From JBGMEA01 sp963674555 (GTDB lineage: Bacteria; Bacillota; Clostridia; Eubacteriales; Anaerofustaceae), in NCBI GenBank assembly GCA_963674555.1, contig OY771429.1:496001-560000 (forward strand): 64,000 bases of DNA, given 5' to 3'. Each line of letters starts with the position of its first letter. Position 1 is the first letter of the stretch. Both the position numbers and the translations under genes were made by a program. Shown here piece after piece: positions 54,644 to 63,836 of the stretch. A model generated the notes under the pieces. It did no database searches. It was not told the DNA's origin and saw only the letters and a program-made list of their open reading frames with translations.

Positions 54644-55663
54644 TCAATCATTTGGTGTGTAATTCAATATGGGTTTCATAACCAGTTTCTCTTTAACTAA
54701 ATTCTCGATATCCTTACAGATCTCAGGATTTTCAATCAGATAGTTCTTGGAATTCTCTCTTCCTTGACCGATCTTTTCGCCGTTATACGAATACCATGAT
54801 CCGGCTTTTTCGATAACATCGACCTTTACACCCATATCGATGACATCACCTTCCCTGGAAATGCCCTTACCGTACATAATATCGAATTCAGCGATCTTAA
54901 ACGGTGGTGCAACTTTATTTTTTACAACTTTTACTTTCGTTCTGTTACCGATCATATCGGTTCCGTTTTTCAACGTTTCGGTCCTTCTTACATCCAAACG
55001 AACACTCGAATAGAATTTTAAAGCGCGCCCGCCCGGTGTTACTTCCGGATTACCGAACATTACGCCGACTTTTTCTCTTAATTGATTAATAAAAATTACT
55101 GTGGTATTCGATTTATTGATCGCACCGGCTAATTTTCTCAATGCTTGTGACATAAGCCTTGCTTGTAAACCTATATGAGAGTCTCCCATTTCACCCTCGA
55201 TCTCAGCTCTCGGCACAAGAGCAGCAACTGAATCTACAACGACAACATCGATCGCAGCACTGCGCACCAATGCTTCGGCTATCTCTAATCCTTGTTCACC
55301 GGTATCCGGCTGAGAAACGATAAGCTCATTGATATCAACACCGAGAGCTTGCGCATAAACGGGATCAAGCGCGTGTTCGGCATCTATGAATGCCGCAATG
55401 CCTCCGTTCTTCTGCGCTTCCGCAACAACATGCAAAGCGACAGTTGTTTTACCGGATGATTCCGGACCGTATATTTCGATGATCCTTCCGCGCGGCAAAC
55501 CACCCACGCCAAGCGCCATATCCAAAGAAATTGAAGAAGTCGAGATCACGTCCATGCTTCCATACTCAGCTTTTTCACCAAGTTTCATGATCGAACCTTT
55601 TCCGAAGTTCTTCTCTATGCTTTTGAGCGCTAAATCCAACGATTTTTGTTTATCATCAGCCAT
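54644..55663 (-). CDS. recA: RecA recombinase
   Basis: Strand-exchange ATPase and SOS co-protease, 339 aa. Walker A GPESSGKTT is near residue 65; VVVDSVAALVP, INQLREKVGVMFGNPE and TPGGRALKFYSS are intact. AAGGAG precedes the start. It is 56 bases downstream of cinA; cinA-recA linkage is common. I found no clear SOS box immediately upstream. Confidence 0.99.
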   Translation of the reverse strand: MADDKQKSLDLALKSIEKNFGKGSIMKLGEKAEYGSMDVISTSSISLDMALGVGGLPRGRIIEIYGPESSGKTTVALHVVAEAQKNGGIAAFIDAEHALDPVYAQALGVDINELIVSQPDTGEQGLEIAEALVRSAAIDVVVVDSVAALVPRAEIEGEMGDSHIGLQARLMSQALRKLAGAINKSNTTVIFINQLREKVGVMFGNPEVTPGGRALKFYSSVRLDVRRTETLKNGTDMIGNRTKVKVVKNKVAPPFKIAEFDIMYGKGISREGDVIDMGVKVDVIEKAGSWYSYNGEKIGQGRENSKNYLIENPEICKDIENLVKEKLVMKPILNYTPND

Positions 55664-55719
55664 GCTTGTTTCTCCTTATTCAAACATTTGTTCTATTATA
55701 TATTATTTTTGTATAAAGG

Positions 55720-56958
55720 TCAATATTTATTCAGAAATTCGTTTAACATCTGAAAAGCACATAACGCGCTTCTCTTTTGAATCATTTCACGGCTTCCTCT
55801 GAATATATTCTCCCTTGTTACGATTTCTCCTTTAAATTTTACACAAACATAGACCAAGCCCACAGGCTTATCTTCCGATCCACCATCGGGACCGGCAATA
55901 CCGGTAATACCGATACCACAATCGCTTTCAAAATATTCGGCAATACCGTTGGCCATTTCTTCGGCAGTTTGTTTACTCACCGCGCCGTATTGACCTAGTG
56001 TAGCATTCGAGACACCTAATATGCGTTCTTTGATCTGATTATCATATGCGACAACACCGCCTCTAAATACAGAAGATATCCCCGAAACACGCGTTAGATA
56101 AGAACTGAATAAACCGCCCGTACATGATTCTGCAGCTGATAGCGTGATAGAAGTCTCTTTGAGTTTTCTTCCTACTGACTGCCAAATTTCTTCTTTTATT
56201 TCGCTGTACAAAAAAGGACCGATGATCTCTTTGACTGATTGATCGTTCTGCATCACTTTCCTTAACGCATCTTCTTCGCTTGTTCCTTGCCCGATCGCTT
56301 TGACCATAACTCCGCTTTCCGTAAGATAAGTATTGATACGATATCGATCATTTTCGATCGCTTTCTCTCGCAAAGCTTTTTCCAATGAAGATTCGCCCAC
56401 TCCGCTCGTCATATAACATTTTTCAAAGAACATCTTGTGATTCTTATCGATCAATTCTGGCTTAAGATAATTCGTATACATTGGAATTAATTCTCTTGGC
56501 GGACCGGGGAACATCACGACCATTTTGCCCTCTATGTCCAGTACGACTCCGGGGGCCGTTCCATGATCGTTTTGCAGCATCCTGCTACCTTTCGGCATCA
56601 TGCACAATGCCGAAGGGAATGGATGATTAGTCAGATTGCGTTGTTGTAAATATGCTTTAACATATTCCGCGACAATTTCATCGAACTCCAAAGATAACCC
56701 TAAAGACGCGCTGATCGCTTGTTTTGTCAAGTCGTCTTCAGTCGGTCCCAAACCTCCGCAAGTTATGATAATATCCGCAAATGAATATGCTTGTTTAAAT
56801 ATATGATCGATAGCGTTTTGTTGATCAGGTACGACATGTTGCTCAACTGTTACGATACCTATATCGTTAAGTTCCTTTGCTAAAAATGCGCCGTTCGTAT
56901 TGACTACATCTCCGCTTAATACTTCGTCCCCGACAGAAATAATGATTGCTTTCGTAAT
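55720..56958 (-). CDS. cinA: CinA, competence/damage-inducible nicotinamide-nucleotide amidase-type protein, ATT start
   Basis: MoaB/MogA-like N-terminal domain plus a C-terminal PncC amidase domain (LSAAESCTGGLFSSYLT; GITGIAGPDGGSEDKPVG). Conserved CinA sequence (TKAIIISVGDEVLSG, DVVNTNGAFLAKEL, IIITCGGLGPTEDD) begins far upstream of the first ATG, GTG or TTG-based candidate. In that frame only six codons separate pgsA's stop TAG from the conserved start. The sole plausible initiator is ATT at 56958, with AGAGG 4 bases before it. This gives 412 aa, the normal CinA length; starting at TTG 56751 would delete 69 conserved residues. A sequencing error (ATG to ATT) is the alternative. Confidence 0.88.
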   Translation of the reverse strand: MTKAIIISVGDEVLSGDVVNTNGAFLAKELNDIGIVTVEQHVVPDQQNAIDHIFKQAYSFADIIITCGGLGPTEDDLTKQAISASLGLSLEFDEIVAEYVKAYLQQRNLTNHPFPSALCMMPKGSRMLQNDHGTAPGVVLDIEGKMVVMFPGPPRELIPMYTNYLKPELIDKNHKMFFEKCYMTSGVGESSLEKALREKAIENDRYRINTYLTESGVMVKAIGQGTSEEDALRKVMQNDQSVKEIIGPFLYSEIKEEIWQSVGRKLKETSITLSAAESCTGGLFSSYLTRVSGISSVFRGGVVAYDNQIKERILGVSNATLGQYGAVSKQTAEEMANGIAEYFESDCGIGITGIAGPDGGSEDKPVGLVYVCVKFKGEIVTRENIFRGSREMIQKRSALCAFQMLNEFLNKY

Positions 56959-56973
56959 AGTGCCTCTTTTCTT

Positions 56974-57519
56974 CTAGAACAGAACATTCCTATTCTTATA
57001 AATATAATGGAATCCGGAATAAATCGTCAATATCAAAGAAATATAAAAAATAATATCAATGATAAGTGTTATGTGTATAACAGGGATAAACCGATCGATA
57101 AGATCTTCAAAATGCATCGCAGACAGAGCGATCAACTGAAAGATCGTTTTTAATTTTCCGTAAATATCAGCCGCAAGTATTTTATTTTTTGATGCCGCCA
57201 CACATCGAAAAGAGGTGACGATCAACTCCCTTGCAACTATGATCACAACTGCCCAAGAAGCAATACGACCATACCCCATAAAAATAACGACTGAAGCCAA
57301 AACCAAAAGCTTGTCCGCTAATGGATCCAGGAATTTGCCGAAATCGGTGATCATATTCATTTTCCGCGCTACGTAACCATCCAATGAATCCGTGACGGAA
57401 GCTAAAATAAAAAGGATACCTGCCGCCAAAATACTCCATAAAGTATCAATATACATTAGTAGCATATAAATCGGGATCATGGCGATCCTTGTGATCGTTA
57501 TTCTGTTCGCAATATTCAT
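56974..57519 (-). CDS. pgsA: CDP-diacylglycerol-glycerol-3-phosphate 3-phosphatidyltransferase
   Basis: Makes phosphatidylglycerol phosphate from CDP-diacylglycerol (product of CdsA in this window). The 181-aa membrane protein has the CDP-alcohol phosphotransferase signature DSLDGYVARKMN followed by DFGKFLDPLADK. Its TAG stop is in the same frame as cinA, 15 bases before the ATT start. Confidence 0.97.
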   Translation of the reverse strand: MNIANRITITRIAMIPIYMLLMYIDTLWSILAAGILFILASVTDSLDGYVARKMNMITDFGKFLDPLADKLLVLASVVIFMGYGRIASWAVVIIVARELIVTSFRCVAASKNKILAADIYGKLKTIFQLIALSAMHFEDLIDRFIPVIHITLIIDIIFYISLILTIYSGFHYIYKNRNVLF

Positions 57520-57536
57520 ATGTTGCCCTTTTCTTT

Positions 57537-58880
57537 TTATTTTATTTCATCAATACAAGTCGCGATCAGATCATATTCCATCGCGTCATCAATTATTACA
57601 TTATAAAATCCGCCGAGTTCGAGTTCATTATTACAGTGCACATACACGACCCCATCTATTTCGGGAGCATCCAAATAACTTCGTCCTGCATAAACACCTG
57701 ATTCCAATTTTTCCTCGATCAATATTTCCAATACGCGATCGATATTTTTCGCTAAGTTGTTATCGGAAACTTCTTCTTGCAATTCCATAAGATATTCATA
57801 TCGATCTTGCTTGATATTCTCAGGGATCTGATCTTTCATTAAAGCGGCGGCCGTTCCCTCTTCTTGCGAATAAGGAAATACACCTACACGATCCAATTCA
57901 GCTTCTCTTAAAAAATCCGCAAGTTCTTCAAAAGCTTCCGGAGTTTCCCCCGGGAATCCGACGATAAATGTCGAACGGATCGCCATATCAGGTATTCTAT
58001 TGCGAAGTTTTTTTACTAACGTCCAAATATTGTCCGAGTTTGTCTTTCGTCCCATTTTTGTAAGCACATCATTGTTGATATGCTGAAACGGAATATCTAC
58101 ATAATGCAATACTTTTTCATTGCCCGTAATTGCATCGATTAAACGATCGTCAATCGTTTCAGGATAAACATATAATAATCTGATCCATTTCAGTTGATCT
58201 ATCTTATTCAATTCATTCAATAATTCAAATAGTTTTCGTTCCTGATATAGATCAGTCCCATACTCTCCCGTATCCTGAGCGATCAATATGATCTCTTTTA
58301 CGCCGTCTTCGGCTAAAGAATGCGCTTCGGAGAGTATATCCTCTATTCTTCGACTTCGTTGTTTTCCCCTTAATTGCGGGATAATACAGTAGGTACAATG
58401 CTTATCGCAACCTTCAGCAATTTTAATGTAAGCCGTGTATGCAGGTGTGGAGAGTATCCTTTTTGTTTCGACAATTGTTCTGTTGATATGTTCCACATGT
58501 ATTTTGTTCGATTGATCCAACAATTCTACGATATCATATATATCACCAGTACCAATAAATAAATCGACTTCAGGTAATTCTTTTTCCAATTCATTTGCAT
58601 ATCGTTGAGCCAAACATCCAGTAACTACAATACGCAGGCTATTATTGTCTTTTTTTAATAATGATAATTCCAATATCGAACGAACCGATTCCTCTTTGGC
58701 ATCGTGAATAAAACTGCACGTATTGATAATGATCACATCGGCTTGCAAAGCGTCATGCGTGATTTGATATCCGCTTTCCTGCAACAGAAAAGCCATATTT
58801 TCACTATCCACAGTATTTTTGGGGCAACCCAATGTTAGAAAAAAGATTTTGTGTCCCAATCGACCCTCTGAAATTTCCAT
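57537..58880 (-). CDS. rimO: Ribosomal protein S12 methylthiotransferase
   Basis: Radical-SAM enzyme that adds a methylthio group to the conserved Asp of S12. It is 447 aa. The N-terminal MTTase domain has FLTLGCPKNTVDSE and further Cys. The radical-SAM motif is CDKHCTYC, and a TRAM domain lies at the C-terminus. It is 5 bases downstream of ftsK. Confidence 0.96.
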   Translation of the reverse strand: MEISEGRLGHKIFFLTLGCPKNTVDSENMAFLLQESGYQITHDALQADVIIINTCSFIHDAKEESVRSILELSLLKKDNNSLRIVVTGCLAQRYANELEKELPEVDLFIGTGDIYDIVELLDQSNKIHVEHINRTIVETKRILSTPAYTAYIKIAEGCDKHCTYCIIPQLRGKQRSRRIEDILSEAHSLAEDGVKEIILIAQDTGEYGTDLYQERKLFELLNELNKIDQLKWIRLLYVYPETIDDRLIDAITGNEKVLHYVDIPFQHINNDVLTKMGRKTNSDNIWTLVKKLRNRIPDMAIRSTFIVGFPGETPEAFEELADFLREAELDRVGVFPYSQEEGTAAALMKDQIPENIKQDRYEYLMELQEEVSDNNLAKNIDRVLEILIEEKLESGVYAGRSYLDAPEIDGVVYVHCNNELELGGFYNVIIDDAMEYDLIATCIDEIK

Positions 58881-58885
58881 TTTAT

Positions 58886-61294
58886 TTATCCTTGTTCTTC
58901 TGATAGAGCGAATTCCTCGGCACTAATCAACAGTTCCCTAGGCTTTGATCCGTTTGGTCCTGAGACATATCCACGCTCTTCCATTTCATCAATGATCCTT
59001 CCGGCGCGCGCATACCCTATTCGTAGTTTTCGTTGTATCATCGAAGTGGATATTTGTCCCCTGGCAAATGCGACTTCCATAGCTTGCGGCAGTAGCTCAT
59101 CTCCGAAATCCGATTCATTATCATCTATGCCGATACTTTCTTTTCCGGATTTAATATCTTCGATCACTTCGTTATCGTATTCAGCGGTGCGTTTCTTTTT
59201 GATGAAGTCTACAACGCTTTCCACTTCTTTTTCACTTATATAAGCACATTGCGCGCGTATAGGTTTGCTTAATCCGGCAGGATAATAAAGCATATCACCT
59301 TGTCCGAGTAATTTCTCAGCGCCACCCATATCCAAAATCGTTCTTGAATCCACTTGACTCGTAACCGCAAAAGATATTCTCGATGGGATGTTCGCTTTGA
59401 TCAAACCTGTAATAACATTGACGGAAGGTCGTTGTGTAGCTAAAACCAGATGAATTCCGGCTGCCCTGGCTAATTGCGCAAGTCTGCAGATCGCCGTCTC
59501 GACTTGTTGTGCCGAAACCATCATCAAATCACTGAGTTCATCAATGATCAAAACAATGTGCGAGAATTTTTCTTCGCCTTCTTTTTGCATTTTCTTGTTG
59601 TAGCCATCAATATCACGCACTTTATTTTCCGCAAATGCTTCGTAACGGCTTGTCATTTCTCTTACCGCCCAATTTAGTGCCCCCGAAGCTAATTTCGGAT
59701 CTGTAACAACAGGGATCAATAGATGCGGGATCTCGTTATATACATTTAATTCGACCATCTTAGGATCGATCAAGATCATCCTGACATCATCCGGAGAAGA
59801 ATGATATAAGATAGACATAATGATCGTATTGATACAAACACTTTTACCGGATCCTGTTGCCCCCGCGATCAATAAATGCGGAAGTTTTGTAATATCCATC
59901 AATAGCATTTCGCCGGACAATTTCTTACCCAGAGCGACTGCCAAAGGTGAAGAATTTGTTGTGAACTTTTTGTTTCTTATGATATGCGATAATTTAACAA
60001 CTGAAGTCTCTTTATTCGGAACTTCAATGCCGATTGCGGCTTTGCCCGGTATAGGCGCTTCGATCCTAACGCGTTGAGCCGCTAATGACATAGCAATATC
60101 ATCGGATAAATTGACTACTTTACTGACGCGGATACCCGGTTGCAACTGCAATTCATAGCGCGTAACCGTCGGTCCCATACATATCTCGGATACTTTTGCA
60201 TCTATCGAGAAATCAGATAAAGTCTTTTCCAATAGCGAAGCGTTAGCTAAGATCTCTTGCTTTTCATTATTTTGATTCTTATCTACAGTAGAATCCAATA
60301 GAGAGTACGGAGGAAAAATGTATTTATCTTTCCCTCTTTGTGATTTTGATTCCGATTTTATAGTTTCATTAGATTCGGAAACTGCTCTTTTTTGGGAAAC
60401 CGATTCCTTCTGACTCACTTCCGTATCATTTTGAGACGCCATATTTGTGTTGTTAACAAAAACATCTATCGGACTGATCTTCTTTACAGAAGCACGTTGT
60501 TTATCCTCCTGATGATCGCTTAAAAAATCTTCAAGAGGAGACCCTTTACGTTTCGTATTTTCAAACTGACTTTTATTCTGGGCTTCTTTTTTTATAAATA
60601 ATTTATCATTCGTTTGTGAAATGCGGACGATCAAATCATCCGAATCTTTTTTAGCCTGTTTCTTCGGTGCTTTTTTGCGCTCTGTTTTCTGGCTGTTTTT
60701 TAAATCATTGGTTTTATTGCGAACAGACTCTACGATTCCTTTTCGAAAGATAAGAATAAATGAAATAATACTGACCAATACTACAAACAACCAAGCACCG
60801 ACCGAAGATAATAATGTCACATAAATTTTTGAGAGTAACTGCCCTACAAAACCTCCGGGAGTTGTTTGTGTCCATATAAGTTCGAAAAAATGCACATCAG
60901 TGATCTTATAAAGGTTCATGTCTCGAAATCCGAAACCGGCAATCGTTACGGCATTTAAAACCAATATATACAAATAGCTACTGCCGTGATATTCCAAAAA
61001 AGGCTTGAATTTCATCAGAAGCAACAATCCATGTAATGTGATGGCTGCGGTTAAAATTAAACTGCCGGTTGCCCCCATCAATCTCATCAATGCTCCGGAA
61101 ATAAAACCCCCGATTATCCCCGCATTCGCGGCATAATAGCAGTACAACAAAAAAAGTCCCGCAAAAACTAAAATGAAACCATAGATCTCTTTTCTCAGAG
61201 AAGGATCTTTTGGTTTTTTTGTCTGCCGTTTTGTTGTCGTTTGTGGTTTCTTTTTAGGTTTGTTCGCAGTTTTGCTTTTCTGCACTGGTTTCAT
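58886..61294 (-). CDS. ftsK: DNA translocase FtsK/SpoIIIE
   Basis: Pumps chromosomal DNA through the closing septum. The 802-aa protein has a basic N-terminus rich in Lys and Thr, about four membrane segments (35-190), a low-complexity linker, then the RecA-like motor with GATGSGKSVCINT and LIDPKMVEL. A C-terminal gamma winged-helix domain (ISTSMIQRKLRIGYARAGR) reads polarity sequences. It lies 12 bases downstream of whiA. Confidence 0.98.
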   Translation of the reverse strand: MKPVQKSKTANKPKKKPQTTTKRQTKKPKDPSLRKEIYGFILVFAGLFLLYCYYAANAGIIGGFISGALMRLMGATGSLILTAAITLHGLLLLMKFKPFLEYHGSSYLYILVLNAVTIAGFGFRDMNLYKITDVHFFELIWTQTTPGGFVGQLLSKIYVTLLSSVGAWLFVVLVSIISFILIFRKGIVESVRNKTNDLKNSQKTERKKAPKKQAKKDSDDLIVRISQTNDKLFIKKEAQNKSQFENTKRKGSPLEDFLSDHQEDKQRASVKKISPIDVFVNNTNMASQNDTEVSQKESVSQKRAVSESNETIKSESKSQRGKDKYIFPPYSLLDSTVDKNQNNEKQEILANASLLEKTLSDFSIDAKVSEICMGPTVTRYELQLQPGIRVSKVVNLSDDIAMSLAAQRVRIEAPIPGKAAIGIEVPNKETSVVKLSHIIRNKKFTTNSSPLAVALGKKLSGEMLLMDITKLPHLLIAGATGSGKSVCINTIIMSILYHSSPDDVRMILIDPKMVELNVYNEIPHLLIPVVTDPKLASGALNWAVREMTSRYEAFAENKVRDIDGYNKKMQKEGEEKFSHIVLIIDELSDLMMVSAQQVETAICRLAQLARAAGIHLVLATQRPSVNVITGLIKANIPSRISFAVTSQVDSRTILDMGGAEKLLGQGDMLYYPAGLSKPIRAQCAYISEKEVESVVDFIKKKRTAEYDNEVIEDIKSGKESIGIDDNESDFGDELLPQAMEVAFARGQISTSMIQRKLRIGYARAGRIIDEMEERGYVSGPNGSKPRELLISAEEFALSEEQG

Positions 61295-61306
61295 CCTCCG
61301 TTTGTA

Positions 61307-62239
61307 TTATAAAGCATCAGCGATCTGTATGATTTTAGTCAGTCGTTTATTTAAAGTAGAGCGACTGAGCGGAGGGGTAGCACTGGCGGCCATCTCACTC
61401 AGTGAGCTCTCCGGATTATCGATCCTAAGTTGCGCGGCTTCGATCAACGATTCAGGTAAATTCTGCAGACCGATCGATCTTGATATTTTATCGATAGCAT
61501 TTTGTTGCCGTAAAGACACTTCTATCGTTTTGCTTACATTGGCTGTATCACAGTTGACTAAACGTTGCAATTTATTACGCATATCTTTCATAGCCATTTT
61601 GTCTTGCATATGCAACATAAAATCATAAGCTCCGCATAAAGCTAAAATCATACTGATATCTTCAGATTTTTTGATATATAAAAGCCCTTCATTCTTTTTA
61701 TTTCGAATTTTTGATTCTATGTCATATTCCAAAAGTAACTTATATAGAGAATTTAATAATTCTTGACTATCTGAACGAAATTCGATCAAATAATTTTTTT
61801 GGGGATCCGCAATATATCCTGCGGATAAAAAAATCCCTCTGAGATACGCCCTTTTATCATTCTCTGTTCTAATAAGTGAAAAATCGATTTTACGTGATAT
61901 TTCATATGACGAGACATCGATCATATCATAATATCGAAGTATTTCAAGGCAATCAGCTGTCTCTGTTATATCTGCTATATAGATGTGTTTCTCACCAAAT
62001 CGATTTCTTATAACCTTGCTTATCGTTACAGTAACAGAAAACAGTTGTTTGACTAAAGTATAATATTTTCTCGCTAGCGCGGCATTTTCGGTTTCAAAAC
62101 GGAGTTGCATCGCACCGCGCCCTTTTATGATAAAAATTAAACCGCCATGTAACAATCCATACAATTCAATTTCTGCTACTGTATGATTATCTTCCAATAC
62201 TTTAGATAAATACGTTTTTACATCATCATTATAACTCAT
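61307..62239 (-). CDS. whiA: WhiA-family sporulation/division regulator
   Basis: A 310-aa DNA-binding protein with an N-terminal LAGLIDADG-homing-endonuclease-like fold (RAYLRGIFLSAGYIADP) and a C-terminal HTH (LSEMAASATPPLSRSTLNKRL). In Gram-positives it influences cell division and chromosome segregation. The ATG at 62239 has AGGTGG 8 bases upstream; a GTG four codons earlier lies in that ribosome site. The usual partners yvcJ and yvcK are absent; ftsK follows instead. Confidence 0.95.
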   Translation of the reverse strand: MSYNDDVKTYLSKVLEDNHTVAEIELYGLLHGGLIFIIKGRGAMQLRFETENAALARKYYTLVKQLFSVTVTISKVIRNRFGEKHIYIADITETADCLEILRYYDMIDVSSYEISRKIDFSLIRTENDKRAYLRGIFLSAGYIADPQKNYLIEFRSDSQELLNSLYKLLLEYDIESKIRNKKNEGLLYIKKSEDISMILALCGAYDFMLHMQDKMAMKDMRNKLQRLVNCDTANVSKTIEVSLRQQNAIDKISRSIGLQNLPESLIEAAQLRIDNPESSLSEMAASATPPLSRSTLNKRLTKIIQIADAL

Positions 62240-62376
62240 GACATATTCCACCTAAATTTATTATATAATAAAACCTAAGTATTTTTAAGCAGTTTAGAAT
62301 TAATATTAATGAACATTGTTTATTTACAGGTTCACTTTATGATAAAATAGTGACAAAGTTGCACTGAGGAGTCAAA

Positions 62377-63015
62377 ATGCTGAAAATCAAACCTTTACTG
62401 ATTTATGTTATCACTACTTTCATGGTTTTGGTATTATTCTCATCTTTTGATGCAGAATTTTATTTTGAACACAGCAGCAAATTAAACATTACCGATGAAA
62501 TAATGTATATCGCTTACACTTCTTCAATGGATGAACTATATGTCAACGATCCATCGGGAGTTGATTCCGAAAAATCATCCTCATATGAATTGAATGATTC
62601 TTCTGATTTTATTGAAGATTATAAATATATACTCTACTATTTAGACTATATGGATTATCCGGAAGACAATAAGTTTGATGTCGATCTTCAAAGCGCTGTT
62701 TTACAATATCAACAGTTAAACGACTTAGATGTCAACGGTATTTTGGACAAACCCACTATGGACTCTTTGGATGCGGAATCGATTGTTTATCAGATGGGCA
62801 AAAGAGGTCCGCAAATCTTAACCTATCAACAGATCCTTAAAGAGCTCGGGTATATAGCCGAAGATACTGAGATCAACGGGACGTTTGGAGAAGCCACTAG
62901 AGATGCAGTTGAGTGGTATCAAAATAACAATGATCTTTCAAATACAGGAACACTGGATACGGACACACAGACTGCTTTATCGCGAAATCTGTATGACCAA
63001 GTCCCTGCAAAATAA
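62377..63015 (+). CDS. Secreted or membrane-anchored peptidoglycan-binding protein
   Basis: A 212-aa protein with an N-terminal signal or anchor (about 4-24, LLIYVITTFMVLVLFSSF). An acidic, Ser-rich stretch is followed by two PG_binding_1-type helical repeats (about 77-125, ending DVNGILDKPTMDSL; about 136-200, ending GTLDTDTQTALS). No hydrolase domain is attached. AGGAG precedes the ATG. It is monocistronic and divergent from whiA. Confidence 0.85.
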   Translation: MLKIKPLLIYVITTFMVLVLFSSFDAEFYFEHSSKLNITDEIMYIAYTSSMDELYVNDPSGVDSEKSSSYELNDSSDFIEDYKYILYYLDYMDYPEDNKFDVDLQSAVLQYQQLNDLDVNGILDKPTMDSLDAESIVYQMGKRGPQILTYQQILKELGYIAEDTEINGTFGEATRDAVEWYQNNNDLSNTGTLDTDTQTALSRNLYDQVPAK

Positions 63016-63037
63016 ATTTGTCTGCATGTTAATTAAA

Positions 63038-63062
63038 ACACAGGATTCAATGATCCTGTGTT
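63038..63062. terminator. Bidirectional terminator between the peptidoglycan-binding gene and tatD
   Basis: ACACAGGAT/ATCCTGTGT stem with a 6-base loop followed by a T run on the plus strand. The tatD stop lies inside it. Confidence 0.85.
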
Positions 63063-63829
63063 TTTTTGATCCTAAAAAATTCATATGCGTTACGAGTAGT
63101 TATTTCACATATGCTTTCATACGACATCTCTTTGATCTCAGCGATCTTTTCTGCGACATACCGTACATATTGCGGTTCATTTCTCTTGCCCCTAAAAGGC
63201 ACAGGGGTCATATACGGACAATCAGTCTCGATTAACAGTCTGTCTAACGGAATATCTTTTACCATCTGACGAACATTGAATGCATTTTTAAAAGTAACAA
63301 CGCCTGATATCGAAACATACATATCAAGGTCTAAATATCTAAAAAGCATTTCTTTACTTTGTGAAAAAGAATGCAATACACCGGGTTTTTCTCCGGTAAG
63401 ATTATTGTTTATTATATCAAACGTGTCTTGCACCGCTTCTCGAGAATGCACAATGATCGGTTTTTTCATTTCGCCGGCTATCTGAATCTGATTCACAAAT
63501 ACTTCTTTCTGGACATCTCTCGGAGAATGGTCATAATAGTAATCCAAGCCGATTTCTCCAAGCGCTACTACTTTCGGTAAGCATAACCATTTTAATAGCT
63601 TTTCTTTAAATTCGCTGTTGTAGAGTTTGGCATCATGCGGATGCATTCCGACCGATGCATAAAACATCGTATACTTCCGACTTAATTCCACCGCTTCTAA
63701 ACTTGACGGTTCATCAAAACCGCAATTGAGCACACCGATTACATCGGAATTTTCGAGCGATGCAATAACATCTTCTAAATCTAACGAAAATGCATCGTCA
63801 TTCAAATGGGCATGAGTGTCAAATAACAT
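63047..63829 (-). CDS. TatD-family metal-dependent hydrolase
   Basis: Amidohydrolase-fold nuclease or deoxyribonuclease of 260 aa. Metal ligands are in FDTHAHLND, LGEIGLDYYYD, VHSREA, HSFSQ and ETDCPYMTP. An AGGTG ribosome site overlaps the end of the upstream DivIC-like gene, so the two are cotranscribed. Confidence 0.95.
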   Translation of the reverse strand: MLFDTHAHLNDDAFSLDLEDVIASLENSDVIGVLNCGFDEPSSLEAVELSRKYTMFYASVGMHPHDAKLYNSEFKEKLLKWLCLPKVVALGEIGLDYYYDHSPRDVQKEVFVNQIQIAGEMKKPIIVHSREAVQDTFDIINNNLTGEKPGVLHSFSQSKEMLFRYLDLDMYVSISGVVTFKNAFNVRQMVKDIPLDRLLIETDCPYMTPVPFRGKRNEPQYVRYVAEKIAEIKEMSYESICEITTRNAYEFFRIKKTQDH

Positions 63830-63836
63830 AATTCAC

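Noticed and set aside
56974..56976. Read-through of the in-frame pgsA TAG (fusion or pyrrolysine codon) into cinA
   Set aside because: PgsA ends at its normal length, and a ribosome site plus a family-consistent start lie just downstream. AUU initiation is simpler than recoding.
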